From ZC4RG30 sp041168985 (lineage in GTDB: Bacteria; Pseudomonadota; Gammaproteobacteria; Steroidobacterales; Steroidobacteraceae): DNA of 5,687 nucleotides. The stretch lies in contig JBEEKA010000320.1 in the NCBI GenBank assembly GCA_041168985.1, positions 1 through 5,687 on the forward strand, given 5' to 3'. A program made the translations under genes and the position numbers. The notes beneath the pieces are model-generated. The model did no database searches and was not told where the DNA came from. It was given only the letters and a program-made list of their open reading frames with translations. Below, piece by piece: positions 1 through 5,687 of the stretch; the first letter of the stretch is position 1, and each line of letters opens with the position of its first letter.

Positions 1-128
1 GTTACCTGCCGGATGAAATGCCCGACCGGCGGTATTATTCCCCCGCGCCGCGGGGCCTCGAGAAACAGATCGGCGAGGCCATGGACCGCAGGCGTTCCCA
101 AGACAGCGACAGCAGGAAGAAGACGTGA
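1..128 (+). CDS. rarA: Replication-associated recombination protein A, C-terminal end (partial)
   Basis: This is the 3' end of a gene that begins before the window; the first full codon is at position 3 and the stop TGA is at 126-128. The visible 41 residues start with YLPDEMPDRRYYSPAPRGLE and end in a polar, basic tail (DRRRSQDSDSRKKT). The tyrosine-rich stretch followed by P-x-x-R-G-L/F-E matches the end of RarA/MgsA, a clamp-loader-like AAA+ ATPase that acts at stalled replication forks. The catalytic ATPase domain lies outside the window. Context supports the call, because rarA directly precedes serS in many gammaproteobacteria. Its stop overlaps the serS start by 4 nt (GTGA), so the two genes are probably co-transcribed and translationally coupled. 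The assignment rests on a short segment plus gene order. Confidence 0.85.
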   Translation, partial: YLPDEMPDRRYYSPAPRGLEKQIGEAMDRRRSQDSDSRKKT

Positions 129-1408
129 TCGACCCGAAACTCCTCCGCAGCGACCTCGATGTCGTGGTCCAGAACCTTGCCCGCCGTAACTTCGGTTTCG
201 ATACGGCGAAATTCCAGTCGCTGGAAAACTCGCGCAAGTCGCAGCAGATCGAAACCGATCGCATCCGCGCCGAGCGCAATGCCAAGGCCAAGGCCGTCGG
301 TATGGCGAAGGCCAAAGGCGGTGATATTGCCGCGCTGATCGCCGAGGGCGAGCAGCTTGCCGCGCAGCTTGAAGGGGCGGAGAAGTCCCTGCAGGCCGTG
401 CAGGACGAACTGGACGCCTTCCAGCTGTCGCTGCCGAACCTGCTGCAGGATTCGGTGCCCAATGGCGCCGATGAAAACGCGAACGCCGAAGTGCGCCGCT
501 GGGGCACGCCGCGCGAGTTCGATTACACGCCGCGCGATCACGTGGACCTTGGCGAATCGCTGGGCAAGGGCATGGATTTCGAGGCCGGCGCCCGCATTGC
601 CGGCAGTCGCTTCGTCGTGCTGCGTGCGGACATCGCGCGTCTGCACCGTGCGCTCGGCCAGTTCATGCTGGACCTGCACACCCGCGAGCACGGTTACACG
701 GAAGTCTATGTGCCTTACCTCGCGTCGCCGGCTTCGCTGCGCGGCACGGGCCAGTTGCCGAAGTTCGAGCAGGACCTTTTCGCGGTCCGCAGCGAGCAGA
801 ACTACTATCTGATCCCGACGGCGGAAGTGCCGGTCACGAACCTCGTGCGCGACCTCATCGTCGACGCAAAGGAACTGCCGCTGAAGCTCGTCGCGCACTC
901 GCCGTGCTTCCGTTCGGAAGCCGGTGCGAGCGGCAAGGACACGCGCGGCATGATCCGCCAGCACCAGTTCGACAAGGTGGAAATCGTGCAGATCGTCGAG
1001 CCGACGAAATCGCTCGAAGCCCATGAGGAACTGACGGCCCACGCCGAAACGGTGCTGCAGAAACTCGAGCTGCCGTACCGCGTCGTGTCGCTGTGCGCCG
1101 GGGACATCGGCTTCGGCAGCAGCAAGACCTATGACATCGAGGTCTGGCTGCCGGGCCAGCAGAAGTACCGCGAGATTTCCTCTTGCAGCAACTTCTGGGA
1201 CTTCCAGGCGCGCCGCCTGCAGTCGCGGTGGCGCAATCCTGCCACCGGCAAGCCGGAACTGGTGCACACGCTGAACGGGTCGGGCGTCGCGGTGGGCCGG
1301 GCGCTGGTCGCGGTTCTCGAGAACGGCCAGCAGGCCGACGGATCGATCGTCCTGCCGAAGGCCCTGGTGCCTTACTTCGGCGCGGAACGCATCAGCAGCA
1401 GCCGCTGA
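125..1408 (+). CDS. serS: Serine--tRNA ligase (seryl-tRNA synthetase)
   Basis: This cytoplasmic class II aminoacyl-tRNA synthetase activates serine with ATP and loads it onto tRNA-Ser. It has 427 residues, close to the 430 of E. coli SerS. Residues 1-110 form the N-terminal tRNA-binding domain, with a long antiparallel coiled coil at about 28-105 rich in K, A, E and Q. The catalytic core follows: GTGQLPKFEQDLF (207-219), the serine-binding TAE (232-234), motif 2 FRSE (262-265) with DTRGMIRQHQFDKVE (272-286), YREISSCSN (348-356), and motif 3 GVAVGRALVA (387-396) with Arg392. The start is GTG at 125. It gives the family N-terminus MIDPKLLR and follows an AGGAAGA ribosome site at 114-120. The stop lies inside the end of the convergent ybdD-like gene. 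No defect is visible, and the single core gene looks fully functional. Confidence 0.98.
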   Translation: MIDPKLLRSDLDVVVQNLARRNFGFDTAKFQSLENSRKSQQIETDRIRAERNAKAKAVGMAKAKGGDIAALIAEGEQLAAQLEGAEKSLQAVQDELDAFQLSLPNLLQDSVPNGADENANAEVRRWGTPREFDYTPRDHVDLGESLGKGMDFEAGARIAGSRFVVLRADIARLHRALGQFMLDLHTREHGYTEVYVPYLASPASLRGTGQLPKFEQDLFAVRSEQNYYLIPTAEVPVTNLVRDLIVDAKELPLKLVAHSPCFRSEAGASGKDTRGMIRQHQFDKVEIVQIVEPTKSLEAHEELTAHAETVLQKLELPYRVVSLCAGDIGFGSSKTYDIEVWLPGQQKYREISSCSNFWDFQARRLQSRWRNPATGKPELVHTLNGSGVAVGRALVAVLENGQQADGSIVLPKALVPYFGAERISSSR

Positions 1409-1583
1409 CGCAGTTCCACTTCTGATCGATCTGGGCGCGGAAGAATTCCTCCGCGCTCAACGGTGGATGCGGCGGCTTCGTCCGCTCGTAATGGGCGAGG
1501 TACTTCTCGTACGCGTCATCGCCCGTCACGCCCCTCAGCAGGCTCAGGCCTGCCGAGAGGAATTGCCTGACATCAGTGCGCAT
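1392..1583 (-). CDS. ybdD: YbdD/YjiX family small protein associated with CstA-type transporters
   Basis: This 63-residue protein belongs to the small family (Pfam Sel_put, formerly DUF466) that is encoded next to CstA/BtsT-type transporters. Its biochemical role is not established. Visible family features are a short basic/hydrophobic N-terminus, DAYEKYLAHYERTKPPHP (23-40), the conserved LSAEEFFRAQ (42-51) and a terminal Cys-Cys (62-63). Some relatives are annotated as selenoproteins; here both terminal positions are plain TGC cysteine codons. Cys58 appears to be an extra cysteine compared with the E. coli YbdD and YjiX tails. The ATG at 1583 lies 10 nt inside cstA and has no good ribosome site before it, which suggests coupling to cstA translation. 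The 3' end overlaps the serS 3' end by 17 nt on the opposite strand. The family call is firm; the function is unknown. Confidence 0.9.
   Translation of the reverse strand: MRTDVRQFLSAGLSLLRGVTGDDAYEKYLAHYERTKPPHPPLSAEEFFRAQIDQKWNCVSGCC
1435..1456. repeat. Inverted repeat after serS, inside the ybdD coding sequence
   Basis: GCGCGGA (1435-1441) and TCCGCGC (1450-1456) flank a centre that contains the palindrome GAATTC. Only one base pair of the 22 bp fails to match. It lies 26 nt past the serS stop and could form a 7-bp GC hairpin in the serS transcript. No T run follows, so it is at most a weak or Rho-assisted end signal. It also encodes the conserved Glu-Glu-Phe-Phe-Arg of the ybdD product, so the palindrome may simply result from those codons. 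Confidence 0.35.
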
Positions 1584-3639
1584 TGACGTGCAGGCTTGCC
1601 AGATTCAGCTGCGTCTTGACGTACGGCGCTTCCGAATTCGGCGGCACCGGCAGGCCCTTCAGGTGCCGCAGGCTCATGCGGATCATCGAGAGCAGCACGG
1701 TCCACAGCAGCAGGCCAAAGAGGATCGTCAGCCAGCCGTCGAGCTGCTGGTTGAAGATCAGCGTGCCGGCCACCTTGGCCTTCTCCGGCGGCAGGGCGCC
1801 GGCGGCGAGTTTCGCCGAAAGATCATTCGCCGCGGCAAAGAAGCCCAGCTTCGGATCGGTGCTGAAGATTTTCTGGAACGCCGCCGTCGAGGTGACGATC
1901 GTGATCCAGGTCAGCGGCAGGCCGGTGACCCAGGCGTATTTCACGTGGGCCGTCTTGATCAGTATGCCGGTGGCCACCGACAGCGCGATGGCGGCCAGCA
2001 TCTGGTTCGCGATGCCGAACAGGGGCCACAGGATATTGATGCCGCCATTCGGGTCCACGACGCCGACGTAGAGGAAGTAGCCCCAGCCGGCCACGATCAG
2101 GGAGCTGGCAACGACCACGGACGGATACCAGGACGTGCGGCCCAGCGGCGCATAAAGCTGACCCAGGGCGTCCTGGATCAGGAAGCGCGCGGCGCGCGTG
2201 CCGGCGTCGACCGTCGTCAGGATGAAGATCGCCTCGAACATGATGGCGAAGTGGTACCAGAGGCCCAGCAGGCTCCTGCCGAATGCGGAACCAAAGATGC
2301 TGGCCATGCCGACCGCGAGCGACGGCGCGCCACCGGTGCGGCCGAACAGGGAGCTTTCGCCCATGGCCGACGCGAGGTCCTTCATCTGTTCCACGGTGAC
2401 CGGGAAGCCCCAGCCGGAGATCGTCTGCACGGCAGCCTCGGCGGAGCTGCCGACGATTCCCGCACCGGTGTTGATCGCGAAGTAGACGCCCGGGTCCAGC
2501 AGGGTGGCGGCGATGACTGCCATGATGCCGACGAAGGATTCCACGGCCATGCTGCCGTAGCCGGCAAGGCGGATGTCGCGCTCGTTCGAAACCATCTTCG
2601 GCGTGGTGCCGCTCGAGACCAGCGCATGGAAGCCGGAGAGGGCGCCACAGGCGATCGTGATGAACACGAAGGGGAAGACCTTGCCCGCGAACACCGGTCC
2701 CGTGCCGTCAATGAACTGGGTCAGTGCCGGCATCTTGATCTCGGGGCGCATCACGAGGATGGCGACCGCGAGCATCACGACGACGGCGATCTTCAGGAAG
2801 GTCGAGATGTAGTCGCGCGGGGCGAGCAGCACCCACACGGGCAGGATTGCCGCGATCCAGCCGTAACCGATCACGAACGCGGCGAGCGTTACCCCGCTGA
2901 GGTTGAACATCTCGGCGAGGGCCGGGTTCTCCGCGACGTGACCGCCGCCGACCACGGCGGCAAGCAGCAGGACCAGACCGATCAGGGAACCTTCAAGGAC
3001 CTGACCGGGCCGCCAGTGCCGCAGGTAGAAACCGACGAATACGGCGATGGGCAGCGTGGCGAAGACCGTGAAGGTCGCCCAGGGGCTGTGCTTCATCGCG
3101 TTCACGACGACAAGCCCCAGCACGGCGATGATGATCAGCACGATCATCAGCGTGCCCAGCATTGCGGCCGTGCCGCCGACGGGGCCCAGCTCATCGCGGG
3201 CGATCTTGCCGAGGCTTCGGCCATCGCGGCGCGTGGACATGAACAGGATCATCATGTCCTGCACGCAGCCGCCCAGCACTGCACCGACGATGATCCAGAG
3301 GGTGCCCGGCAGGTATCCGAACTGCATCGCGAGTGTCGGGCCGACCAGAGGGCCGGCGCCGGCGATGGCGGCGAAATGGTGGCCGAAGACCACCCAGCGA
3401 TGCGTCGGCAGGAAATCGCGACCATTGTTGAGACGTTCGGCCGGTGTCGCACGCGTGTAATCGGCAACGAAGACCCTCGTCTCGATCCATTTTGCGTAGA
3501 AGCGGAAGCCGAGGACGTAGATGCAGATTGCGGCAGTGACCAGCCAGAGGGCGTTGATCGGCTCGGCGCGATGCAGTGCGATCCCGCCGAGCGCGAAGCC
3601 GCCGACGACGGCCAACAGGATTCCCAGGATCTTCTGCAT
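1573..3639 (-). CDS. cstA: CstA family carbon-starvation / pyruvate-type inner-membrane transporter
   Basis: This is a polytopic inner-membrane protein of 688 residues (E. coli CstA has 701). By eye there are roughly 16 hydrophobic segments, beginning at residues 4-22 and 31-48 and ending at about 634-652. Family landmarks are FGHHFAAIAGAGPLVGP (85-101), the GCVQDMM loop and RRDGRSLG (124-144), SSGTTPKM (342-349), TTVDAGTR (475-482) and LFGIANQ (540-546). Characterised relatives are E. coli CstA and BtsT (YjiY), which take up pyruvate, with CstA also linked to peptide use during starvation. The substrate here is inferred. I chose the ATG at 3639 because MQKILG opens the first membrane segment and a GGGGGAG ribosome site lies upstream. 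The open frame upstream of it runs antisense through the neighbouring gene and is not CstA-like. The gene overlaps ybdD by 11 nt and is divergent from the thiamine-diphosphate enzyme gene. In enterics this family responds to CRP, CsrA or a two-component system; no such site is clear here. Confidence 0.97.
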   Translation of the reverse strand: MQKILGILLAVVGGFALGGIALHRAEPINALWLVTAAICIYVLGFRFYAKWIETRVFVADYTRATPAERLNNGRDFLPTHRWVVFGHHFAAIAGAGPLVGPTLAMQFGYLPGTLWIIVGAVLGGCVQDMMILFMSTRRDGRSLGKIARDELGPVGGTAAMLGTLMIVLIIIAVLGLVVVNAMKHSPWATFTVFATLPIAVFVGFYLRHWRPGQVLEGSLIGLVLLLAAVVGGGHVAENPALAEMFNLSGVTLAAFVIGYGWIAAILPVWVLLAPRDYISTFLKIAVVVMLAVAILVMRPEIKMPALTQFIDGTGPVFAGKVFPFVFITIACGALSGFHALVSSGTTPKMVSNERDIRLAGYGSMAVESFVGIMAVIAATLLDPGVYFAINTGAGIVGSSAEAAVQTISGWGFPVTVEQMKDLASAMGESSLFGRTGGAPSLAVGMASIFGSAFGRSLLGLWYHFAIMFEAIFILTTVDAGTRAARFLIQDALGQLYAPLGRTSWYPSVVVASSLIVAGWGYFLYVGVVDPNGGINILWPLFGIANQMLAAIALSVATGILIKTAHVKYAWVTGLPLTWITIVTSTAAFQKIFSTDPKLGFFAAANDLSAKLAAGALPPEKAKVAGTLIFNQQLDGWLTILFGLLLWTVLLSMIRMSLRHLKGLPVPPNSEAPYVKTQLNLASLHVNAH

Positions 3640-3680
3640 GGCTCTTCGTGTCTCCCCCGTGAAGTCGTCGCAGTGTGTCA

Positions 3681-3720
3681 GGAACAATCGGACTAAAAAA
3701 GCCCGGTCGGAACGATCGGA
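3681..3720. repeat. Near-identical 12-nt direct repeat upstream of cstA, possible operator
   Basis: GGAACAATCGGA at 3681-3692 recurs as GGAACGATCGGA at 3709-3720, an 11/12 match with a 28-nt period, or somewhat under three helical turns. The second copy contains the palindrome CGATCG and runs into another GGAACC. The pair brackets the candidate cstA -10/-35 region. Two spaced copies would suit a dimeric regulator, but no protein can be assigned and two copies this short may be coincidence. Confidence 0.35.
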
Positions 3721-3803
3721 ACCCCATGGGCCGGTTTGTGTCTGACCAGCCGTCCGGTCCATGATTCCCGGCCAGCCGGATCGTCCCGAAAACGGGGCGA
3801 CCA

Positions 3804-3815
3804 TTGATAGATCAA
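3804..3815. promoter_or_regulatory. TTGAT-AG-ATCAA palindrome before the thiamine-diphosphate enzyme gene
   Basis: TTGATAGATCAA has perfect 5-nt inverted arms around a 2-nt centre. It is AT-rich within GC-rich surroundings and ends about 30 nt before the ATG. The half-sites are those of FNR/Anr oxygen regulators, but those sites have a 4-nt centre, so a true FNR site is unlikely. It may be another operator or part of the 5' untranslated region. Confidence 0.3.
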
Positions 3816-3831
3816 AGCCGGGGACGCTTCC

Positions 3832-3836
3832 AGGAG
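3832..3836 (+). promoter_or_regulatory. Ribosome binding site that sets the start of the thiamine-diphosphate enzyme gene
   Basis: AGGAG lies 8 nt before the ATG at 3845, an ideal spacing. It favours the start MNVAQVTAEILKREGVEYLL, which is how proteins of this superfamily begin. The alternative in-frame ATG at 3761 would add 28 residues that do not resemble a thiamine-diphosphate enzyme N-terminus. Confidence 0.8.
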
Positions 3837-3844
3837 AGCTGCAG

Positions 3845-5503
3845 ATGAACGTTGCGCAAGTGACCGCCGAGATCCTCAAGCGCGAGGGCGTCGAGTACCT
3901 CCTGACGTATCCGCTGAATCCGCTGACGGAGTCGGCCGCGGCTGCCGATATCCGGCCGATCGTCGTCCGGCAGGAACGCATCGGCGTGCACATGGCGGAT
4001 GCATTGGGGCGGCTCAGCTCTGCCGACAAGGTCGGGGTGTTCTGCTGCCAGGCTGGTCCCGGTATCGAAAACGCTTTTGGCGCCGTTGCGCAGGCGTACT
4101 CGGAAGGTGTGCCGCTGGTCGTGATTCCCGGGGGCTCCAGTCGCAGCACGTCGTTCGTGAAGCCGGGCTTCAATGCGACGCTGAACTTCCAGCACGTCAC
4201 GAAGCATGCCGAGACCATCAACACGCCGGACCAGCTGGTGCCGGCGTTGCGACGGGCGTTCAGCTTTGCCCGGAACGGACGTCCGGGGCCGGTGCTCATC
4301 GAGATCCCGGGCGACATGTGGAATGTCGAGGTGCCGGGCGAGATCAGCTACAAGCCGGCGAAACGCATGTTGTCCGCGCCGGATCACAAGTCGGTGGATG
4401 CCGCAGCGTCGGCGCTGGTCAATGCGAAGCGCCCGATGCTGTACGTGGGGCAGGGCGTTCACTACGCCAAGGCCTGGAAGGAACTGAAAGCCGTCGCCGA
4501 ACTGCTCGAGGCGCCGGTCACGACCAGCCTTGAAGGCAAAAGCGCCTTCCCGGAAAACCATCCGCTGTCGATGGGCTCGGGTGGCGTTGCCATGCCACGC
4601 GCCGTCGCCGCCAGCGTCGAGGAATCCGACCTCGTGTTCGGCGTCGGCGCGAGCTTTACGGCCACGGGCTTCGGCATCCGGTTCCCGACGAAGAACAAGA
4701 CCTTCGTCCACAACACGATCGACCCGTACGACGTCGACAAGAACATCCCGGCCGATTACCCCTTGCTCGGGGATTCAAGGCTGACGCTGGAGATGCTTTA
4801 CGATGCGCTGAAGGAACGCCTGAAGGAGCCGCGCGGCCTCACGCCTGCAGTGCAGGCCCGCATCAAGGAGCTGAACGCGCCTTGGTGGGCCGAGTGGATG
4901 CCGCGCCTGACGAGTGAGTCCACGCCGCTTTCTCCATACCGCGTGATCTGGGACCTGATGCACATCGCCGACGTGCCGAACACCATCGTGACGCACGATG
5001 CCGGCAGCCCGCGCGATGAGCTGTCGCCGTTCTGGCAGTCCACCACGCCGCTGTCCTACATCGGTTGGGGAAAGTCCACGCAGCTGGGTTACGGGCTGGG
5101 GCTGGCGATGGGCGCGAAACTCGCCCACCCGGACAAGCTCTGCATGAACTTCTGGGGCGACGCCGCCATCGGCATGACCGGCATGGATTTCGAAACCTGC
5201 GTCCGCTGCAACATCCCCATCATGTCGATCCTGTTCAACAACTTCTCGATGGCGATGGAATTCAAGGCCATGGCGGTGTCGAAGGAGAAGTACCACTCGA
5301 CCGACATCTCCGGAAACTACAGCGAATTCGCGCGGGCGCTTGGTGGCTACAGCGAGCGCGTCACCGATCCGTCGCAGGTGGCCCATGCCATCTCCAACGG
5401 GATCCGGGCCACGAAGGAAGGCAAGGCCGTCCTGCTGGAGTTCATCACGACGACCGACAAGGTCTATTCGACCTATCAGGGCGGCTACAACGGCGGCCAC
5501 TGA
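3845..5503 (+). CDS. Thiamine-diphosphate-requiring enzyme, acetolactate-synthase-like, substrate unknown
   Basis: This soluble protein of 552 residues has the three-domain plan of the acetolactate synthase / 2-oxo-acid decarboxylase superfamily. The N-terminal pyrimidine-binding domain (about 1-165) carries the probable catalytic Glu44 in VRQERIGVHMADALGR, then CCQAGPGIENAFGAV (68-82) and GRPGPVLIEIPGDMW (145-159). The middle domain spans about 185-325. The C-terminal domain carries the cofactor motif, here GDA (438-440) instead of the usual GDG, ending at NN (465-466). These enzymes cleave or join carbon-carbon bonds next to a keto group. By an ungapped reading from NN, the positions of E. 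coli acetolactate synthase II Val461 and Trp464 are Glu472 and Ala475. That argues against a normal biosynthetic acetolactate synthase. No regulatory-subunit gene is adjacent. It is divergent from cstA and ends 18 nt before tRNA-Ser. The family is certain; the reaction is not. Confidence 0.9.
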   Translation: MNVAQVTAEILKREGVEYLLTYPLNPLTESAAAADIRPIVVRQERIGVHMADALGRLSSADKVGVFCCQAGPGIENAFGAVAQAYSEGVPLVVIPGGSSRSTSFVKPGFNATLNFQHVTKHAETINTPDQLVPALRRAFSFARNGRPGPVLIEIPGDMWNVEVPGEISYKPAKRMLSAPDHKSVDAAASALVNAKRPMLYVGQGVHYAKAWKELKAVAELLEAPVTTSLEGKSAFPENHPLSMGSGGVAMPRAVAASVEESDLVFGVGASFTATGFGIRFPTKNKTFVHNTIDPYDVDKNIPADYPLLGDSRLTLEMLYDALKERLKEPRGLTPAVQARIKELNAPWWAEWMPRLTSESTPLSPYRVIWDLMHIADVPNTIVTHDAGSPRDELSPFWQSTTPLSYIGWGKSTQLGYGLGLAMGAKLAHPDKLCMNFWGDAAIGMTGMDFETCVRCNIPIMSILFNNFSMAMEFKAMAVSKEKYHSTDISGNYSEFARALGGYSERVTDPSQVAHAISNGIRATKEGKAVLLEFITTTDKVYSTYQGGYNGGH

Positions 5504-5512
5504 GGGTAGAAT
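5484..5512 (+). promoter_or_regulatory. Probable promoter of tRNA-Ser, overlapping the end of the preceding gene
   Basis: A -10 box TAGAAT (5507-5512, 5 of 6 consensus bases) begins 3 nt after the stop codon of the preceding gene. Exactly 17 nt upstream, within the last codons of that gene, is GCTACA (5484-5489), a weak -35 that keeps only the ACA half. The bases between the -10 box and the tRNA are GC-rich (GCCGGGG), as in stringently controlled stable-RNA promoters. The predicted start is at about 5519-5521, directly before the mature tRNA. Read-through from the upstream gene is also possible. Confidence 0.5.
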
Positions 5513-5521
5513 GCCGGGGCC

Positions 5522-5653
<132 letters not shown>

Positions 5654-5687
5654 TCGTTCGAAGCGGTGAATTCGAGCCCAGGGCACA

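Larger units (their letters stand above)
3640..3844. promoter_or_regulatory. Divergent intergenic control region of cstA and the thiamine-diphosphate enzyme gene
   Basis: These 205 bases separate two genes transcribed away from each other, so both promoters should lie here. For cstA (leftward), a weak candidate is a -35-like TTCCGA (minus strand, 3721-3716), an 18-nt spacer and a -10-like TTTAGT (3697-3692). For the rightward gene, a weak candidate is TTGTGT (3736-3741), an 18-nt spacer and CATGAT (3760-3765). Both are partial matches to the sigma-70 consensus and could be chance. The region also holds a near-identical 12-nt direct repeat and a TTGAT/ATCAA palindrome, listed separately. No small gene with a convincing start and ribosome site was found. 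Confidence 0.5.

Noticed and set aside
35..1267. Long open frame antisense to serS (410 codons)
   Set aside because: It mirrors the serS codons on the opposite strand. The product is rich in Arg, Leu, Val and His with no domain, and GC-rich codon use keeps antisense frames open.
1383..1394. TGA at the end of ybdD read as selenocysteine
   Set aside because: The family normally ends at the Cys-Cys just before this TGA. Continuing would enter antisense serS, and no clear selenocysteine-insertion hairpin directly follows.
3640..3660. CsrA binding site at the cstA ribosome site
   Set aside because: Only a single GGA in GGGGGAGA is present, without a hairpin-loop context or a second site.
1576..3696. 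Open frame of 706 codons antisense to cstA
   Set aside because: The translation is a low-complexity mix of His, Arg, Asp, Gly and Gln, typical of the reverse of a membrane-protein gene. The sense strand encodes a clear CstA.
3761..3844. 28-residue extension of the thiamine-diphosphate enzyme from ATG 3761
   Set aside because: The residues are unlike any family N-terminus, there is no good ribosome site before 3761, and an ideal one sits before 3845.
3640..4317. 226-residue N-terminal extension of cstA
   Set aside because: It would run antisense through the thiamine-diphosphate enzyme gene. CstA proteins start at the MQKILG-like segment, and the total length then fits the family.
5654..5687. 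Start of a further gene at the right edge
   Set aside because: Only 34 bases remain and no start with a ribosome site is visible.

Overview
The window looks like ordinary chromosome from a GC-rich gammaproteobacterium. The start of the window reads as the end of rarA running straight into serS, an order known from gammaproteobacteria (lolA-rarA-serS in E. coli). The GC-rich base composition and G/C-ending codons point to something like the Xanthomonadales, Nevskiales or Steroidobacterales, but the sequence alone does not settle the order.

Layout, left to right. Positions 1-128 (+) are the last 41 codons of rarA. Positions 125-1408 (+) are a complete seryl-tRNA synthetase gene, serS, whose GTG start overlaps the rarA stop by 4 nt. 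Positions 1392-1583 and 1573-3639 are both on the minus strand. They form a two-gene unit, cstA followed by a small ybdD/yjiX-type gene. cstA encodes a carbon-starvation/pyruvate-type membrane transporter. The genes overlap by 11 nt, and the end of ybdD overlaps the end of serS by 17 nt. Positions 3640-3844 are a divergent intergenic region that must hold the control sites for cstA (leftward) and for the next gene (rightward). Positions 3845-5503 (+) encode a thiamine-diphosphate enzyme of the acetolactate-synthase-like superfamily; its substrate cannot be named. Positions 5522-5611 (+) are tRNA-Ser(UGA) with encoded CCA, followed by a strong hairpin terminator at 5613-5653. The last 34 bases hold nothing I can identify.

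How the parts may fit together. SerS charges tRNA-Ser, and both lie within about 4.1 kb. The cstA-ybdD pair and the thiamine-diphosphate gene share one divergent control region and could both concern 2-oxo acids such as pyruvate (inference). The packing is tight: two coding overlaps, one convergent overlap without a spacer, and a tRNA promoter whose -10 box sits just after the stop codon of the preceding gene. I see no mobile element, CRISPR array, phage gene or clearly new system. The most interesting points are the unassigned thiamine-diphosphate enzyme, the near-palindromic convergent overlap, the almost leaderless tRNA promoter, and repeats in the divergent region.
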